Positions 48,491-57,638 of a stretch of 64,000 nt of DNA are shown here, in pieces. How positions within the stretch are numbered: the first letter of the stretch is position 1; each line of letters begins with the position of its first letter. The DNA lies in contig CALSQR010000001.1 of the NCBI GenBank assembly GCA_943788505.1, positions 930,001-994,000 of the forward strand, written 5' to 3'. Origin of the DNA: an uncultured bacterium. Lineage in GTDB: Bacteria; Bacteroidota; Rhodothermia; Rhodothermales; UBA10348. The position numbers and the translations under genes are program-made. The notes below the pieces were generated by a model. That model had not been told where the DNA came from and did no database searches. It saw nothing but the letters and a program-made list of their open reading frames with translations.

Positions 48491-51358
48491 GTGAAAAGGG
48501 TCAACGACGCCCATATGCCTGGTTCTTCAGGATGGGATAGCGGAAGCTCTGCTCTGCAAATCCCCCGTCAGTCTTGTGCCACGAAGACTCGTTTATCCAC
48601 GGATGCCTGGCAATCGAGGCCGAAGTGGACTGAGCTTCGAATCTGGACTAATCCAGAAAAGGTGTGGGGTTGTCGCGCTAAACAAACCATTCGTGTCAGA
48701 CAAGACGTGCCAATTCGAGGTCAAAATTTCGATTTCCCAATCGCAGGATCGGGAGGCGATGGTAGTGGGTTGGTCAGCCAAACGCTTCCACAGCAAGCAG
48801 GCACGCATTCAAACCACGGACATAACACCCACCCTGCTCTCTCTTTTCTACCACTGAATGTCTATCTGGGAGAAACCGTTCGTCATCCCCGCATTCATCC
48901 GCCTTCGGGAATAGACCCTAGGGCACGCCGGCAGCGAAATTCCAAGGGCAGGGTCGATGATGAACGCAATGGAATCCACCAGCCGGGCAATTCCCACGGT
49001 GCACACATTGATGGAAAACCCAGTGTTACAGGTGAAACCGCATCGCACCTAGACCCTGCATCCTCGACTACATCCCATAGCCGCCAGTTCGGACCTGCAC
49101 TTTTTAAGACATGCCTATGGCTGGGCCTGATACTTATTGCCGTGTCCATCTTTGTCGGTGCCCGGCACGTCTCTAGGCTAAACAATCAACTTCCCGTACT
49201 CCCATCTAATCCAGCAGCTTCGCTTCCACAAACGAGCCTGATTCTTGCCAGCGATGGGTCACAGATAGGAACGTTGTTTGGTGACAGACGCACCTGGATA
49301 CCATTTCAGGAAATGTCTCCTGATGTAATCAATGCTCTAATTGCTGCGGAAGACCATCGTTACTTTGAGCATAACGGCATCGATTTATACCGAGTTGTGG
49401 GCGCGTTCTGGAAGACTCGGCAAGGTAATCCCGAGGGCGCCTCAACCATTCCAATGCAGTTGGCCCGCAATTTCTTCCCGGAGATTAAACAGCATTCGTT
49501 GGTAGATCGAAAGATTGAGGAGCTGCTACTGGCGCGACGTATAAATCGAACGTTTTCCAAGGAGGAGACCTTGGAATGGTACCTGAACACTGTCGCGTTT
49601 GGCCACAACAGTTTTGGCATTGAAGCAGCGGCAGAACGATTCTACGCGACAGATGCTGCCTCGTTGACCCTCTCCCAAGCATCTTTGTTAGTTGGCATAT
49701 TACAGGGCCCTTCTAAATACGACCCATTCGCTCGACCGGACAATGCTAGAGCGCGAAGAGACGTTGTGTTAGTCCGCATGGCGCAATTGGGGATGATTTC
49801 TCAGATTCGATTAGCCAGCACCCGAGAAAAGCCCATAGGTCTTAACCCTGTCTATTTTGATCCAGCTGAGTCGATTGCCCCCCATTTTTTGGATTTCGTT
49901 AAGCGAGAAGCAAGAGCTTGGGCAGATCGTGCTGGATTCGACCTCAGAAGTGATGGCCTAGTCATACACACCTCTATCGACCCTAACCTTCAGCGCATTG
50001 CTACTGCATCGGTCGTTCGACAAACCAAGAACCTCCAATCGGTCATTGCCAGAGAATTTGGTGCTCCGGGTTCAATAGCAAATGAACGGTTCTGGAGAAT
50101 GAGGCGAAATGTAGAAGACGACCATATTCGAAAATCTGAGCCATTCCGTGTACTTAAGGATGCGGGAAGAAGCGACCAGGAAGCACTTCTCTCGATCCGT
50201 CGGGACGCGACCTTCCTACGAGAAATCCGTAATCGCGCGTCCCAGCTTCAGGCAGGATTCGTAGCTATGGATCCGCACAGTGGGCAAATAAAAGCGTGGG
50301 TTGGAGGGACTGATTACCGGACAGGTCAGTTTGACAAAGTTGCTTCAGCCAAGCGGCAGCCAGGTTCTGTATTTAAGCCAATCCTTTATGCGGAGGCTCT
50401 TGAACGTGGTTATTCGCCTTATTTCCTAGTAGAAGACCGTATCAAGACCTTTTCGACCAATACTCGGGGCGAACGATGGACGCCAACAAACTCTGGCGGA
50501 GGCGCAAGCGGCCGCCTAGTTACCCTTCAGCAGGGCCTTGCGTGGTCAAAAAACACCGTCTCTGCTCATCTAATTTCTCGAATAGGCCCAAGAGCCGTTG
50601 TTGATCGTGCGAAAGCAATGGGTATTACGTCTTCATTACTAGCGGTGCCATCCCTTGCCCTCGGCACTGGGGAAACAAGCCTGCTGGAGATGGTCAATGT
50701 CTACGCCACCCTTGGGGACCATGGTATTCGCAGAAATGTCACAGCGATAACATCCATTTCTGATCGGGATGGAAATATTGTAGCAACGTTTCCGTCTGAG
50801 CCAGATCGCGTGCTATCTGAACAGACGTCTCACACCATGCTTGACATGATGAGAGATGTGATCGATGGCGGCACAGGTGGCCTCATCCGTAGTCGCTTCC
50901 ATGTTAAAGGCGAGATTGCCGGCAAGACAGGCACAACTCAAAACAATGCTGATGGCTGGTTCATCGCGATTCATCCCGACCTCGTTGTTGGTGCGTGGGT
51001 AGGATTTAACGACCAGCGAGTCACATTCCAGTCTAATTACTGGGGACAGGGAGGACACAATGCTCTGTTACTTGTTGGGGATTTCTTGCGAGATGCAGGT
51101 AAGGGTCCGGGCGCTTTGCTCAAACCATCACGCTTCAATGTGCCGATAGGATATCGGGCTCCCGTACCGCCCGTATATTCACTTACTAAGCAAAGAGTAG
51201 CCGGAAAGGAGGAAGGTGCTTCCGAAGGCAGCACCAAGGAGATGCGAGAGCGCACCACTGTTCCTTCAGCTCGAACGCCGATCACTATTCCTACCGGCCG
51301 ACGACCCATCGGCTTGCGCACACGCTTTACCCCTAGCTCTTCTAGTAGCGACTCGTGA
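48491..51358 (+). CDS. Class A penicillin-binding protein (PBP1A-type transglycosylase/transpeptidase)
   Basis: After a single membrane helix (starting about 49100) come a GT51 transglycosylase domain (AAEDHRYFEHNGID with catalytic Glu, GASTIPMQLARN, RRINRTFSKEETLEWYLN) and a transpeptidase domain with SVFK (KRQPGSVFKP), SKN (WSKNTVSAH) and KTG (IAGKTGTTQN) motifs. It polymerises and cross-links peptidoglycan. The GTG at 48491 has AAGGGG five bases before it, but the first 200 or so residues have no match to the family and an odd, Trp/His/Cys-scattered composition; the real start may lie nearer to 49000. The stop overlaps the next gene by four bases (GTGA). Confidence 0.92.
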   Translation: MKRVNDAHMPGSSGWDSGSSALQIPRQSCATKTRLSTDAWQSRPKWTELRIWTNPEKVWGCRAKQTIRVRQDVPIRGQNFDFPIAGSGGDGSGLVSQTLPQQAGTHSNHGHNTHPALSFLPLNVYLGETVRHPRIHPPSGIDPRARRQRNSKGRVDDERNGIHQPGNSHGAHIDGKPSVTGETASHLDPASSTTSHSRQFGPALFKTCLWLGLILIAVSIFVGARHVSRLNNQLPVLPSNPAASLPQTSLILASDGSQIGTLFGDRRTWIPFQEMSPDVINALIAAEDHRYFEHNGIDLYRVVGAFWKTRQGNPEGASTIPMQLARNFFPEIKQHSLVDRKIEELLLARRINRTFSKEETLEWYLNTVAFGHNSFGIEAAAERFYATDAASLTLSQASLLVGILQGPSKYDPFARPDNARARRDVVLVRMAQLGMISQIRLASTREKPIGLNPVYFDPAESIAPHFLDFVKREARAWADRAGFDLRSDGLVIHTSIDPNLQRIATASVVRQTKNLQSVIAREFGAPGSIANERFWRMRRNVEDDHIRKSEPFRVLKDAGRSDQEALLSIRRDATFLREIRNRASQLQAGFVAMDPHSGQIKAWVGGTDYRTGQFDKVASAKRQPGSVFKPILYAEALERGYSPYFLVEDRIKTFSTNTRGERWTPTNSGGGASGRLVTLQQGLAWSKNTVSAHLISRIGPRAVVDRAKAMGITSSLLAVPSLALGTGETSLLEMVNVYATLGDHGIRRNVTAITSISDRDGNIVATFPSEPDRVLSEQTSHTMLDMMRDVIDGGTGGLIRSRFHVKGEIAGKTGTTQNNADGWFIAIHPDLVVGAWVGFNDQRVTFQSNYWGQGGHNALLLVGDFLRDAGKGPGALLKPSRFNVPIGYRAPVPPVYSLTKQRVAGKEEGASEGSTKEMRERTTVPSARTPITIPTGRRPIGLRTRFTPSSSSSDS

Positions 51359-52254
51359 TTTTCGTCGTCTCCGACATTCATCTTGGCAAAAAACCCGAAA
51401 CGGATCGGCAAAGCCTTCACGAATTGCAAGAATGCATTTCTGCGCTTAATCCGACCGACGTGGTTTTTCTTGGTGATACGTTCGATGCGTTTGTTGAACA
51501 CCCTCGATACCTACCAAAGCAAGTAGTCGAATGGTCGGAAATGGTCTTTTTGATGCAGCGTAATGGTATCAACGTCCATTTCGTGGCGGGTAATCACGAT
51601 CGATGGCACCGAGGTCACATCGCCCGACTAATTGGTAGTGAAGTCAGACGCGAAGCCTTCACCCTCTCATGGTCGGATCGTACGATACATCTAGAACACG
51701 GAGACGGAATCGAATTGTTGGACACGTTTACCCGTTTTGCACGATTCATCTCAGATCACCCGCTTTCCCTTCGATTATATACGCTTGCTCTCCCTTTCGG
51801 CCTAGGACAACGACTAGCCTCCTGGGTATCCAGAAAATACGCTTCGTTCGAGACAAACTTAGAGACTGTCACAACCCTGCAGAGACACGCTGCTTCCATT
51901 ATCCATTCTGGCAATGCGGACATCGTCTTGATGGGGCATTGCCACCATCCGACGCTGATGACAGTTGAGCGTCGGGCGGTAAATAATTCGACATCACAGG
52001 ATCCGATATCAGTGCAACTGACCATAGATCCTCCGACGGCAGATGCACGGGCTGTTTCGGGATTGGATTTGGAATCGGGCCTAGCGACAGCGTCACCGAC
52101 CAGGGAGGATGGGCTCTATGTCAATTCGGGAGACTGGTTTGAAGGTCGCACGTTCTGTCTTCTTGAAGAGGAATCGCGCGCGAAGGTATCTCTTTGTCGA
52201 TGGACAGGATCAAGTATCGAGACGATTGATCATCGTATTTTTGACCCTCGATGA
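51355..52254 (+). CDS. LpxH-like UDP-2,3-diacylglucosamine diphosphatase / metallophosphatase
   Basis: A 299-residue calcineurin-like phosphatase with all metal motifs: SDIHLG, FLGDTFDAF, GNHDRW, LEHGDG and MGHCHHPT. The spacing and size resemble LpxH, which hydrolyses UDP-diacylglucosamine in lipid A synthesis, and Bacteroidota relatives are annotated this way. There is an unusual Ser/Thr/Asp-rich insertion of about 45 residues (about 205-250) after the last motif. The GTG start overlaps the PBP stop by four bases. Being between two PBP genes links cell-wall and outer-membrane synthesis; a different phosphoesterase role remains possible. Confidence 0.82.
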   Translation: MIFVVSDIHLGKKPETDRQSLHELQECISALNPTDVVFLGDTFDAFVEHPRYLPKQVVEWSEMVFLMQRNGINVHFVAGNHDRWHRGHIARLIGSEVRREAFTLSWSDRTIHLEHGDGIELLDTFTRFARFISDHPLSLRLYTLALPFGLGQRLASWVSRKYASFETNLETVTTLQRHAASIIHSGNADIVLMGHCHHPTLMTVERRAVNNSTSQDPISVQLTIDPPTADARAVSGLDLESGLATASPTREDGLYVNSGDWFEGRTFCLLEEESRAKVSLCRWTGSSIETIDHRIFDPR

Positions 52255-52308
52255 CAACATTTTGATCAGAGCGGTCGTTGTACGGACAAGGGAGCAACCA
52301 ACGATACT

Positions 52309-54678
52309 ATGTCTGACTGGTCCTACTCCGATGAGGAGCTGGAAAATTACTTCAACGATTCCGGAAAACGCCGGGGCAAAAAAGGCATCCACGGCCGATT
52401 TATGGGCTTCTGGATCACTCGTCTGCGCAATGAACGAAAGGCAGAAGCGGCTTCCCTGCTATCCTATGTCCTTCTTGCTGGCGTAGCCGTAACGCTCGTC
52501 TTGGGACTGTACTTCGTCTCTCTGATTGACGAACTGCCCTCCCTCAAAGAAATCGAAAACCCGGATTTCCAGTTGGCCACCATTGCGTACACCGCTGATG
52601 GTCAGGAGCTCGCGCGATATGCTCGCCAGAACAGGTCTTGGGTTACCTATGATCGTATCTCTCCTCACGCCATCAATGCTCTCTGGGCAACTGAAGACCA
52701 CCGTTTTTACGAGCATTGGGGCATTGATGTTTTTAGGACGGTGTCAGCCGTCGGTAAAACCGTTCTAGGTAAATTTGGTATCCCCGGTTTTGATACGCAG
52801 GGAGGATCAACGATCTCGCAGCAGCTAGCTCGAAACCTGTACAATACTCGCATCGGTCGAGAACAGACGGTTGGCCGAAAGATGAAGGAGTGGGTCACCG
52901 CCGTGCAGCTTGAGCGTCGGTATACGAAGAACGAAATCATTGAGATGTATCTCAATACGGTTGAATTCCCGTATAACGCCTACGGATTGGAAGCCGCCGC
53001 AAGGACTTTTTACGGCAAGGAGCCCATCGACCTAGATGAACTCGAGAGCGCTACCCTAATTGGGATGCTTAAAGGGACCACGTTGTACAATCCTATCCGT
53101 AACCCTGAGCGAGCCCGCCAGCGGCGTAATATCGTATTGGGCCAGATGATCAAACGCGATGTTCTTGATCAAGAATTTTTAGATACCCATCGGGCGGATT
53201 CGGTTAATGCGGCTTACCGTTCCGCAGCGATCACAATGAGCCTCGCGCCTCATTTTGCGGAGGAAGTCCGAAAGCAGTTAGCTACGTGGGCTTCGCTCAA
53301 CGGATACGATATTTATGACGATGGCCTTATCGCGTATACGACGCTCGATTCGCGATTGCAGTCCATGGCGCAGGCAGCCGTTGACTCCCTAATGCCGTGT
53401 CTAGAAGCAGTCACTGACTTTGAATGGAGTAATCAAGGGTCGGATATTCGCGTATGGAGCGAGGAACCGTGTGATTATCCCGGGTTAGCCGACCGTATGG
53501 ATTTCGAGCCATGGGATACTTTTTTTAAGAGAAACCCAAACGTGCTTCGAAGCAGCATTACCCAAAGTGAGCACTACCGCAGCCATCGCCGAGCCGGTCT
53601 GTCCCGCGACGAGGCTGTCGCGACGTTGCTTCAAAATGCATCTTTCTTGGATTCGCTCAAATCGGACAAGACGCGCCTCGAAGTAGGGTTTGTGGCGATG
53701 GATCCGCAAACGGGATTCATCAAGGCCTGGATTGGTGGTCGTAAACTTGATAATGAGTGGTACGACAAGGTCTCGATAGCGGAGAGACAACCGGGATCGA
53801 CCTTTAAGCCCTTCCTGTACACGGCAGCAATTGATAACGGCTGGTCCTCGTATTACACACTACTTGACGACTCACTCACGTATGTGGATCCGTCTGGTAA
53901 TGTCTGGAGCCCAGGTAATTCAGGTGAACCGCCCAGCGGAAAAGAGATCACGCTCAGGCAAGCCCTCGCTGAGTCCAAAAACACGGTATCAGCACGCTTG
54001 ATTCTGGAAGTGGGTGCGCCCAACGTGGCCTTTTATGCTCGCAGAATGGGAATCACATCTGCTCTGGACGAAGTCCCATCCCTTGCTCTAGGAACGAGCG
54101 ATGTGAATCTACTTGAGATGACTTCTGCCTACTCGACGTTTGCCAATGGTGGGTTGTTATACAAGCCAACATTGATTTGGCGAATAGAAGATCAGGCAGG
54201 TAACGTCCTCTTTGAGGCCGAACCAAACCCACGAGAAGCCCTATCGGAAGCGACAGCATTTACCATGGCCGACATGTTGCGAGGCGTTGTTCAACAAGGA
54301 ACAGGTCGGCGTATGAATGCTCAATATCGACTCAGTGAGTACGACCTAGGCGGAAAAACAGGCACGACTCAAAACAGTGCAGATACTTGGTTCATGATGA
54401 TCCATCCTGACATTGTGATTGGGTCCTGGGTTGGATTTAACGACCCAGCCTACTCTTTTCGCACAAGCTATTGGGGACAGGGAGCCCACACGGCGCTTCA
54501 TGTTGTGGGTTCATTTATGAGAAGTGCGACGGCTGAAGAAGAGACCTTCATATCAAAAGAAGCTCGCTTCCCCGCACCGAGCCGGTTTGGTGCTGAACTT
54601 GAAATTGATCCAACTCTGTTAGATTCAACACAAGTTGATCCAGCGGCACCACCACGCAGTGGCCGACTTGACTGGTAA
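52309..54678 (+). CDS. Class A penicillin-binding protein (second PBP1A-type)
   Basis: A 789-residue bifunctional peptidoglycan synthase: cytoplasmic tail, membrane helix (about 48-70), GT51 domain (WATEDHRFYEHWGID, GGSTISQQLARN, KNEIIEMYLNTVEFPYN) and transpeptidase domain with STFK (ERQPGSTFKP), SKN (ESKNTVSAR) and KTG (GGKTGTTQN). It shares layout and motifs with the PBP two genes upstream, so the two are paralogues. A 54-base gap separates it from the LpxH-like gene. The C-terminus is a short Pro/Asp tail with no extra domain. ispE converges 45 bases downstream. Confidence 0.95.
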   Translation: MSDWSYSDEELENYFNDSGKRRGKKGIHGRFMGFWITRLRNERKAEAASLLSYVLLAGVAVTLVLGLYFVSLIDELPSLKEIENPDFQLATIAYTADGQELARYARQNRSWVTYDRISPHAINALWATEDHRFYEHWGIDVFRTVSAVGKTVLGKFGIPGFDTQGGSTISQQLARNLYNTRIGREQTVGRKMKEWVTAVQLERRYTKNEIIEMYLNTVEFPYNAYGLEAAARTFYGKEPIDLDELESATLIGMLKGTTLYNPIRNPERARQRRNIVLGQMIKRDVLDQEFLDTHRADSVNAAYRSAAITMSLAPHFAEEVRKQLATWASLNGYDIYDDGLIAYTTLDSRLQSMAQAAVDSLMPCLEAVTDFEWSNQGSDIRVWSEEPCDYPGLADRMDFEPWDTFFKRNPNVLRSSITQSEHYRSHRRAGLSRDEAVATLLQNASFLDSLKSDKTRLEVGFVAMDPQTGFIKAWIGGRKLDNEWYDKVSIAERQPGSTFKPFLYTAAIDNGWSSYYTLLDDSLTYVDPSGNVWSPGNSGEPPSGKEITLRQALAESKNTVSARLILEVGAPNVAFYARRMGITSALDEVPSLALGTSDVNLLEMTSAYSTFANGGLLYKPTLIWRIEDQAGNVLFEAEPNPREALSEATAFTMADMLRGVVQQGTGRRMNAQYRLSEYDLGGKTGTTQNSADTWFMMIHPDIVIGSWVGFNDPAYSFRTSYWGQGAHTALHVVGSFMRSATAEEETFISKEARFPAPSRFGAELEIDPTLLDSTQVDPAAPPRSGRLDW

Positions 54679-54722
54679 AGAGGCTTGCTGCTTCTCGAAC
54701 TATTCTGCTCAAGTCGAACCTA

Positions 54723-55673
54723 CTAAACCGCAGCTTCAGCCCGACCAACCCAGCTCCGACTTCCTTTGGGCAACTCTTGCACTGAATTGCGTGCCAAGTC
54801 CTCAGATGTGAATACTCCAAATACGCTAGATCCGGAACCACTCATCGCGGCATATCCCGCGCCTTTACTCAAGAGCTGATCCCGAGCTGCCTCGATCGAA
54901 GGATAGCGTTTGAATATCGTCGTTTCGAAGTCGTTAACGAGGCTAGCCCGCCAATCATTTAATGATCCAGCAGCGACCAATGACATAAGGTCAGGCCTAG
55001 ATCTCTCATTCGGCACGATACCTGCGTAAGCGTCAGCCGTCGAAACGTGCACTAGAGGAACGATCACGGATAGCCACTGATCTTTTAACGCAGGCGGCAT
55101 CTCCATAGCAGTGAGTACTTCTCCCTTTCCTGATCCGAAAGCAACAGGTCCACCAAGGAAAAAGGCGACGTCGGAACCCAAGCGCGAGGCCAGTCGAGAT
55201 AACTCATCGGCATCCAAGTTGGCATTCCATAATTCGTTGCATGCCATGAGTGTAACGGCAGCATCACTTGAGCCGCCGCCCAAACCAGCTCCATAGGGAA
55301 GATGTTTTTCTAAGTGGATCTGGGCGCCAGTAATCTGATGAGTTGGCCTAGTTAAGCCGGGATCGGCCTGGCTTCCAACATGGCCCGCCGCGACAGAGTC
55401 TGCCACCAGTTGTGCCGCTTGGATACACAAATTGGATTGATCCACAGGCAACATGAGATCGGAACATGTCATTGATAGGTCGGCCGCCGGACTGACAGAA
55501 AGCTCATCATGCCAACCGATTCGAAGAAACACTGTCTCCAGATCGTGGAAGCCATCTTGGCGCCGCCGAAGGACGTGAAGCCCGAGGTTAATTTTGGCGA
55601 ATGCCGTTCGTACCACGTGCAATGGAACCGGTTTTTGGTGCGTTGTTAAAGAGTCGGTAGCCGAAGAAAGCAC
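54723..55673 (-). CDS. ispE: 4-diphosphocytidyl-2-C-methyl-D-erythritol kinase
   Basis: A 316-residue GHMP kinase of the MEP pathway. The N-terminus has FAKINLGLHVLRRRQDGFHDLETVF with the catalytic Lys and substrate-binding Asn, the ATP loop is LPYGAGLGGGSSDAA, and the third motif is GYAAMSGSGSSVFG. It phosphorylates CDP-ME at the 2-hydroxyl. There is a 16-20-residue insertion around residue 105 (GSQADPGLTRPTHQ). It is divergent from the polysaccharide export gene at 55.8 kb across 178 bases and convergent with the second PBP. Confidence 0.95.
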   Translation of the reverse strand: MLSSATDSLTTHQKPVPLHVVRTAFAKINLGLHVLRRRQDGFHDLETVFLRIGWHDELSVSPAADLSMTCSDLMLPVDQSNLCIQAAQLVADSVAAGHVGSQADPGLTRPTHQITGAQIHLEKHLPYGAGLGGGSSDAAVTLMACNELWNANLDADELSRLASRLGSDVAFFLGGPVAFGSGKGEVLTAMEMPPALKDQWLSVIVPLVHVSTADAYAGIVPNERSRPDLMSLVAAGSLNDWRASLVNDFETTIFKRYPSIEAARDQLLSKGAGYAAMSGSGSSVFGVFTSEDLARNSVQELPKGSRSWVGRAEAAV

Positions 55674-55851
55674 CTAGAAGGGAGCATGGCCCCTCCTGAA
55701 TACGTTGCGAAGGCTTGCGCGATGCCTTAGTTTAGGGCAAAATTGACGCTTTTTCTCGTTATATCACATCGGCCACTGCTTATTTTCCATCGCTACCACT
55801 ACCTTTTTCTGTAGCTGCATCGCCGATTTTTCGAGTTTTCCCATCGTCTCC

Positions 55852-57618
55852 ATGCGTAACCGATTTGCGACCACTTTTAGGGTCGCCCTCCTGCTCGCTG
55901 CTTTTCTTGCAGCAGGTCAATCTCCTCAGGCCATTGCACAGATCTCTGGCGATGGAGCTGCTGAACTGTTGCAAGCAGCTCAAACCAACCCCATGTTGCT
56001 GCTTCGGCAGCGCTTGAGCCAAGCTTCATTGGCTGCTTCAGCTGTTCCTTTTGAGGGCGTTGTGGATGACCAGGAGTATGTGGTAGGGCCTGGCGATTCG
56101 TTCCGCTTTTCCATTGATGGGCAAGATGCTGCAGGGTCTGCTGTTTCCGTGGGCGCTGATGGCCGAATAGCCATCCCGGACGCTGGACTCGTAGAGATAG
56201 GTGGCATGACCCTTGAGGAAGCCCGTAATGTGATGGTAGAGGCGCTCAGCACGTATTACGAAGGTAGCGAAGCGGACGCATCCCTCGTTCAGTCTAGGCA
56301 GTTTTATGTCCACGTTACTGGCGCTGTACCGGTCCCTGGACGCTACCTCGCATTACCTGTAGCTCGGGTCGCTAACGCTCTAGAGTACGCGTTTGCCGAT
56401 ACCACGGCTCTGCCTATTACCAACCGCTCTTTCCAGCCTTCTCTCAGAAATATCGAAGTGCGAAGAACTGATGGCAGTACGATCAATGTTGACCTGATCC
56501 GCTACCTCGCCTCCGGTGACACGTCCGTCAATCCCTATCTGCGCGACGGAGATGTTATACACGTTCCGGCCCATAACCCTGAATATGGATCCATTTCGAT
56601 AGGTGGGCATGTCCCCTATCCAGGCCTGTACGAATTCAGCAACGGAGACACACTGGGTGAGATTCTAAACATGGCCGGTGGCATCCGCTCGCAAGACGGT
56701 GCTGAAATGATTCAGGTCTCGAGGGTTACGGATGATGGACTCACTGCTTTCTCATTTGATGTGACAGATGTGCTGGGCGGCGAAGAGGCAGCCTTTGCCA
56801 TTCAGGCTCGAGACGTTATTTCAATTACGGAGCGAGACGAGGAACGCGGACTCGTCCGGATTGACGGGCAGGTCACCTTCCCCGGTACCTATCCGATCAT
56901 CGATGGAGAAACCACTCTCCAACAATTGATTGTAGCTGCAGGTGGTTTGCGAGAGGATGCCCTCATCCGCGGCGCCTTTCTTGAGCGACGCTCGCTTGCC
57001 GACCCATCAGATATGTATGCTCCCGAACGAGCCGATGACGCTCGAATGGCTGCCGCAGAATTGATGAGAGCAGATACCACCGCAATTTTCCAGCGCCTTC
57101 GCCTAACCGATCTCGATTATATCAGCCGATCTTATTTCATTCAAGAACTCAGTATTCAGAACAGGGTCAGCATGGACGTTGAAGCCGTCGTTTCTGGCTC
57201 GGCAGATGACGTTCATTTACGTGCAGGGGATCGTTTTGTGGTCCCAAAAGACCTTGGTATGGTCTATGTCTTCGGACAGGTTTCTCAGCCAGGGTTCATT
57301 CCTCTCATGGCGGGGCAAGGTGCTGAATACTACATCGCCAAGGCTGGTGGACGTTCCGAATCAGCCCGAAGGACACTCGTCGTAGATCCTTCTACCGGTG
57401 AACCGTCGCTCGATCTGACAAGAGACCTTCAATCAGGAGATATGGTTTTTGTCGATCGGGACGAAAAGCTTGCAGACTCGGCTGAGCTGCAACGACTCAT
57501 CCTAGAAACTGAAAGAGCCCGTTCCGATGCTCGGATTCGGACATTGCAGACTGTCGTTCAAGGTCTTGGAACACTGGTCTCAGCCATTCTGCTGATCGTC
57601 ACCATCCGCCGTAATTAA
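55852..57618 (+). CDS. Polysaccharide export protein with multiple SLBB domains (Wza-like)
   Basis: A 588-residue exporter: signal peptide (1-29), a Poly_export domain starting EYVVGPGDSFRFSIDG (about 75-165), then four or five SLBB repeats such as VHVTGAVPVPGRYLALP, ISIGGHVPYPGLYEFSNGD, VRIDGQVTFPGTYPIIDGE and VYVFGQVSQPGFIPLMAG, and a C-terminal membrane helix (about 567-585). It should form or line the periplasmic/outer-membrane exit channel for the polymer made by the genes downstream. It heads a plus-strand operon; the Wzz gene starts 20 bases after its stop. Confidence 0.93.
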   Translation: MRNRFATTFRVALLLAAFLAAGQSPQAIAQISGDGAAELLQAAQTNPMLLLRQRLSQASLAASAVPFEGVVDDQEYVVGPGDSFRFSIDGQDAAGSAVSVGADGRIAIPDAGLVEIGGMTLEEARNVMVEALSTYYEGSEADASLVQSRQFYVHVTGAVPVPGRYLALPVARVANALEYAFADTTALPITNRSFQPSLRNIEVRRTDGSTINVDLIRYLASGDTSVNPYLRDGDVIHVPAHNPEYGSISIGGHVPYPGLYEFSNGDTLGEILNMAGGIRSQDGAEMIQVSRVTDDGLTAFSFDVTDVLGGEEAAFAIQARDVISITERDEERGLVRIDGQVTFPGTYPIIDGETTLQQLIVAAGGLREDALIRGAFLERRSLADPSDMYAPERADDARMAAAELMRADTTAIFQRLRLTDLDYISRSYFIQELSIQNRVSMDVEAVVSGSADDVHLRAGDRFVVPKDLGMVYVFGQVSQPGFIPLMAGQGAEYYIAKAGGRSESARRTLVVDPSTGEPSLDLTRDLQSGDMVFVDRDEKLADSAELQRLILETERARSDARIRTLQTVVQGLGTLVSAILLIVTIRRN

Positions 57619-57638
57619 CCGTCCTCCAGAGTCAGAAC

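Noticed and set aside
48576-48857. A 93-codon plus-strand frame in the PBP leader
   Set aside because: It has no ribosome site, no domain-like sequence and overlaps a frame that leads into the PBP; I could not support it as a gene.
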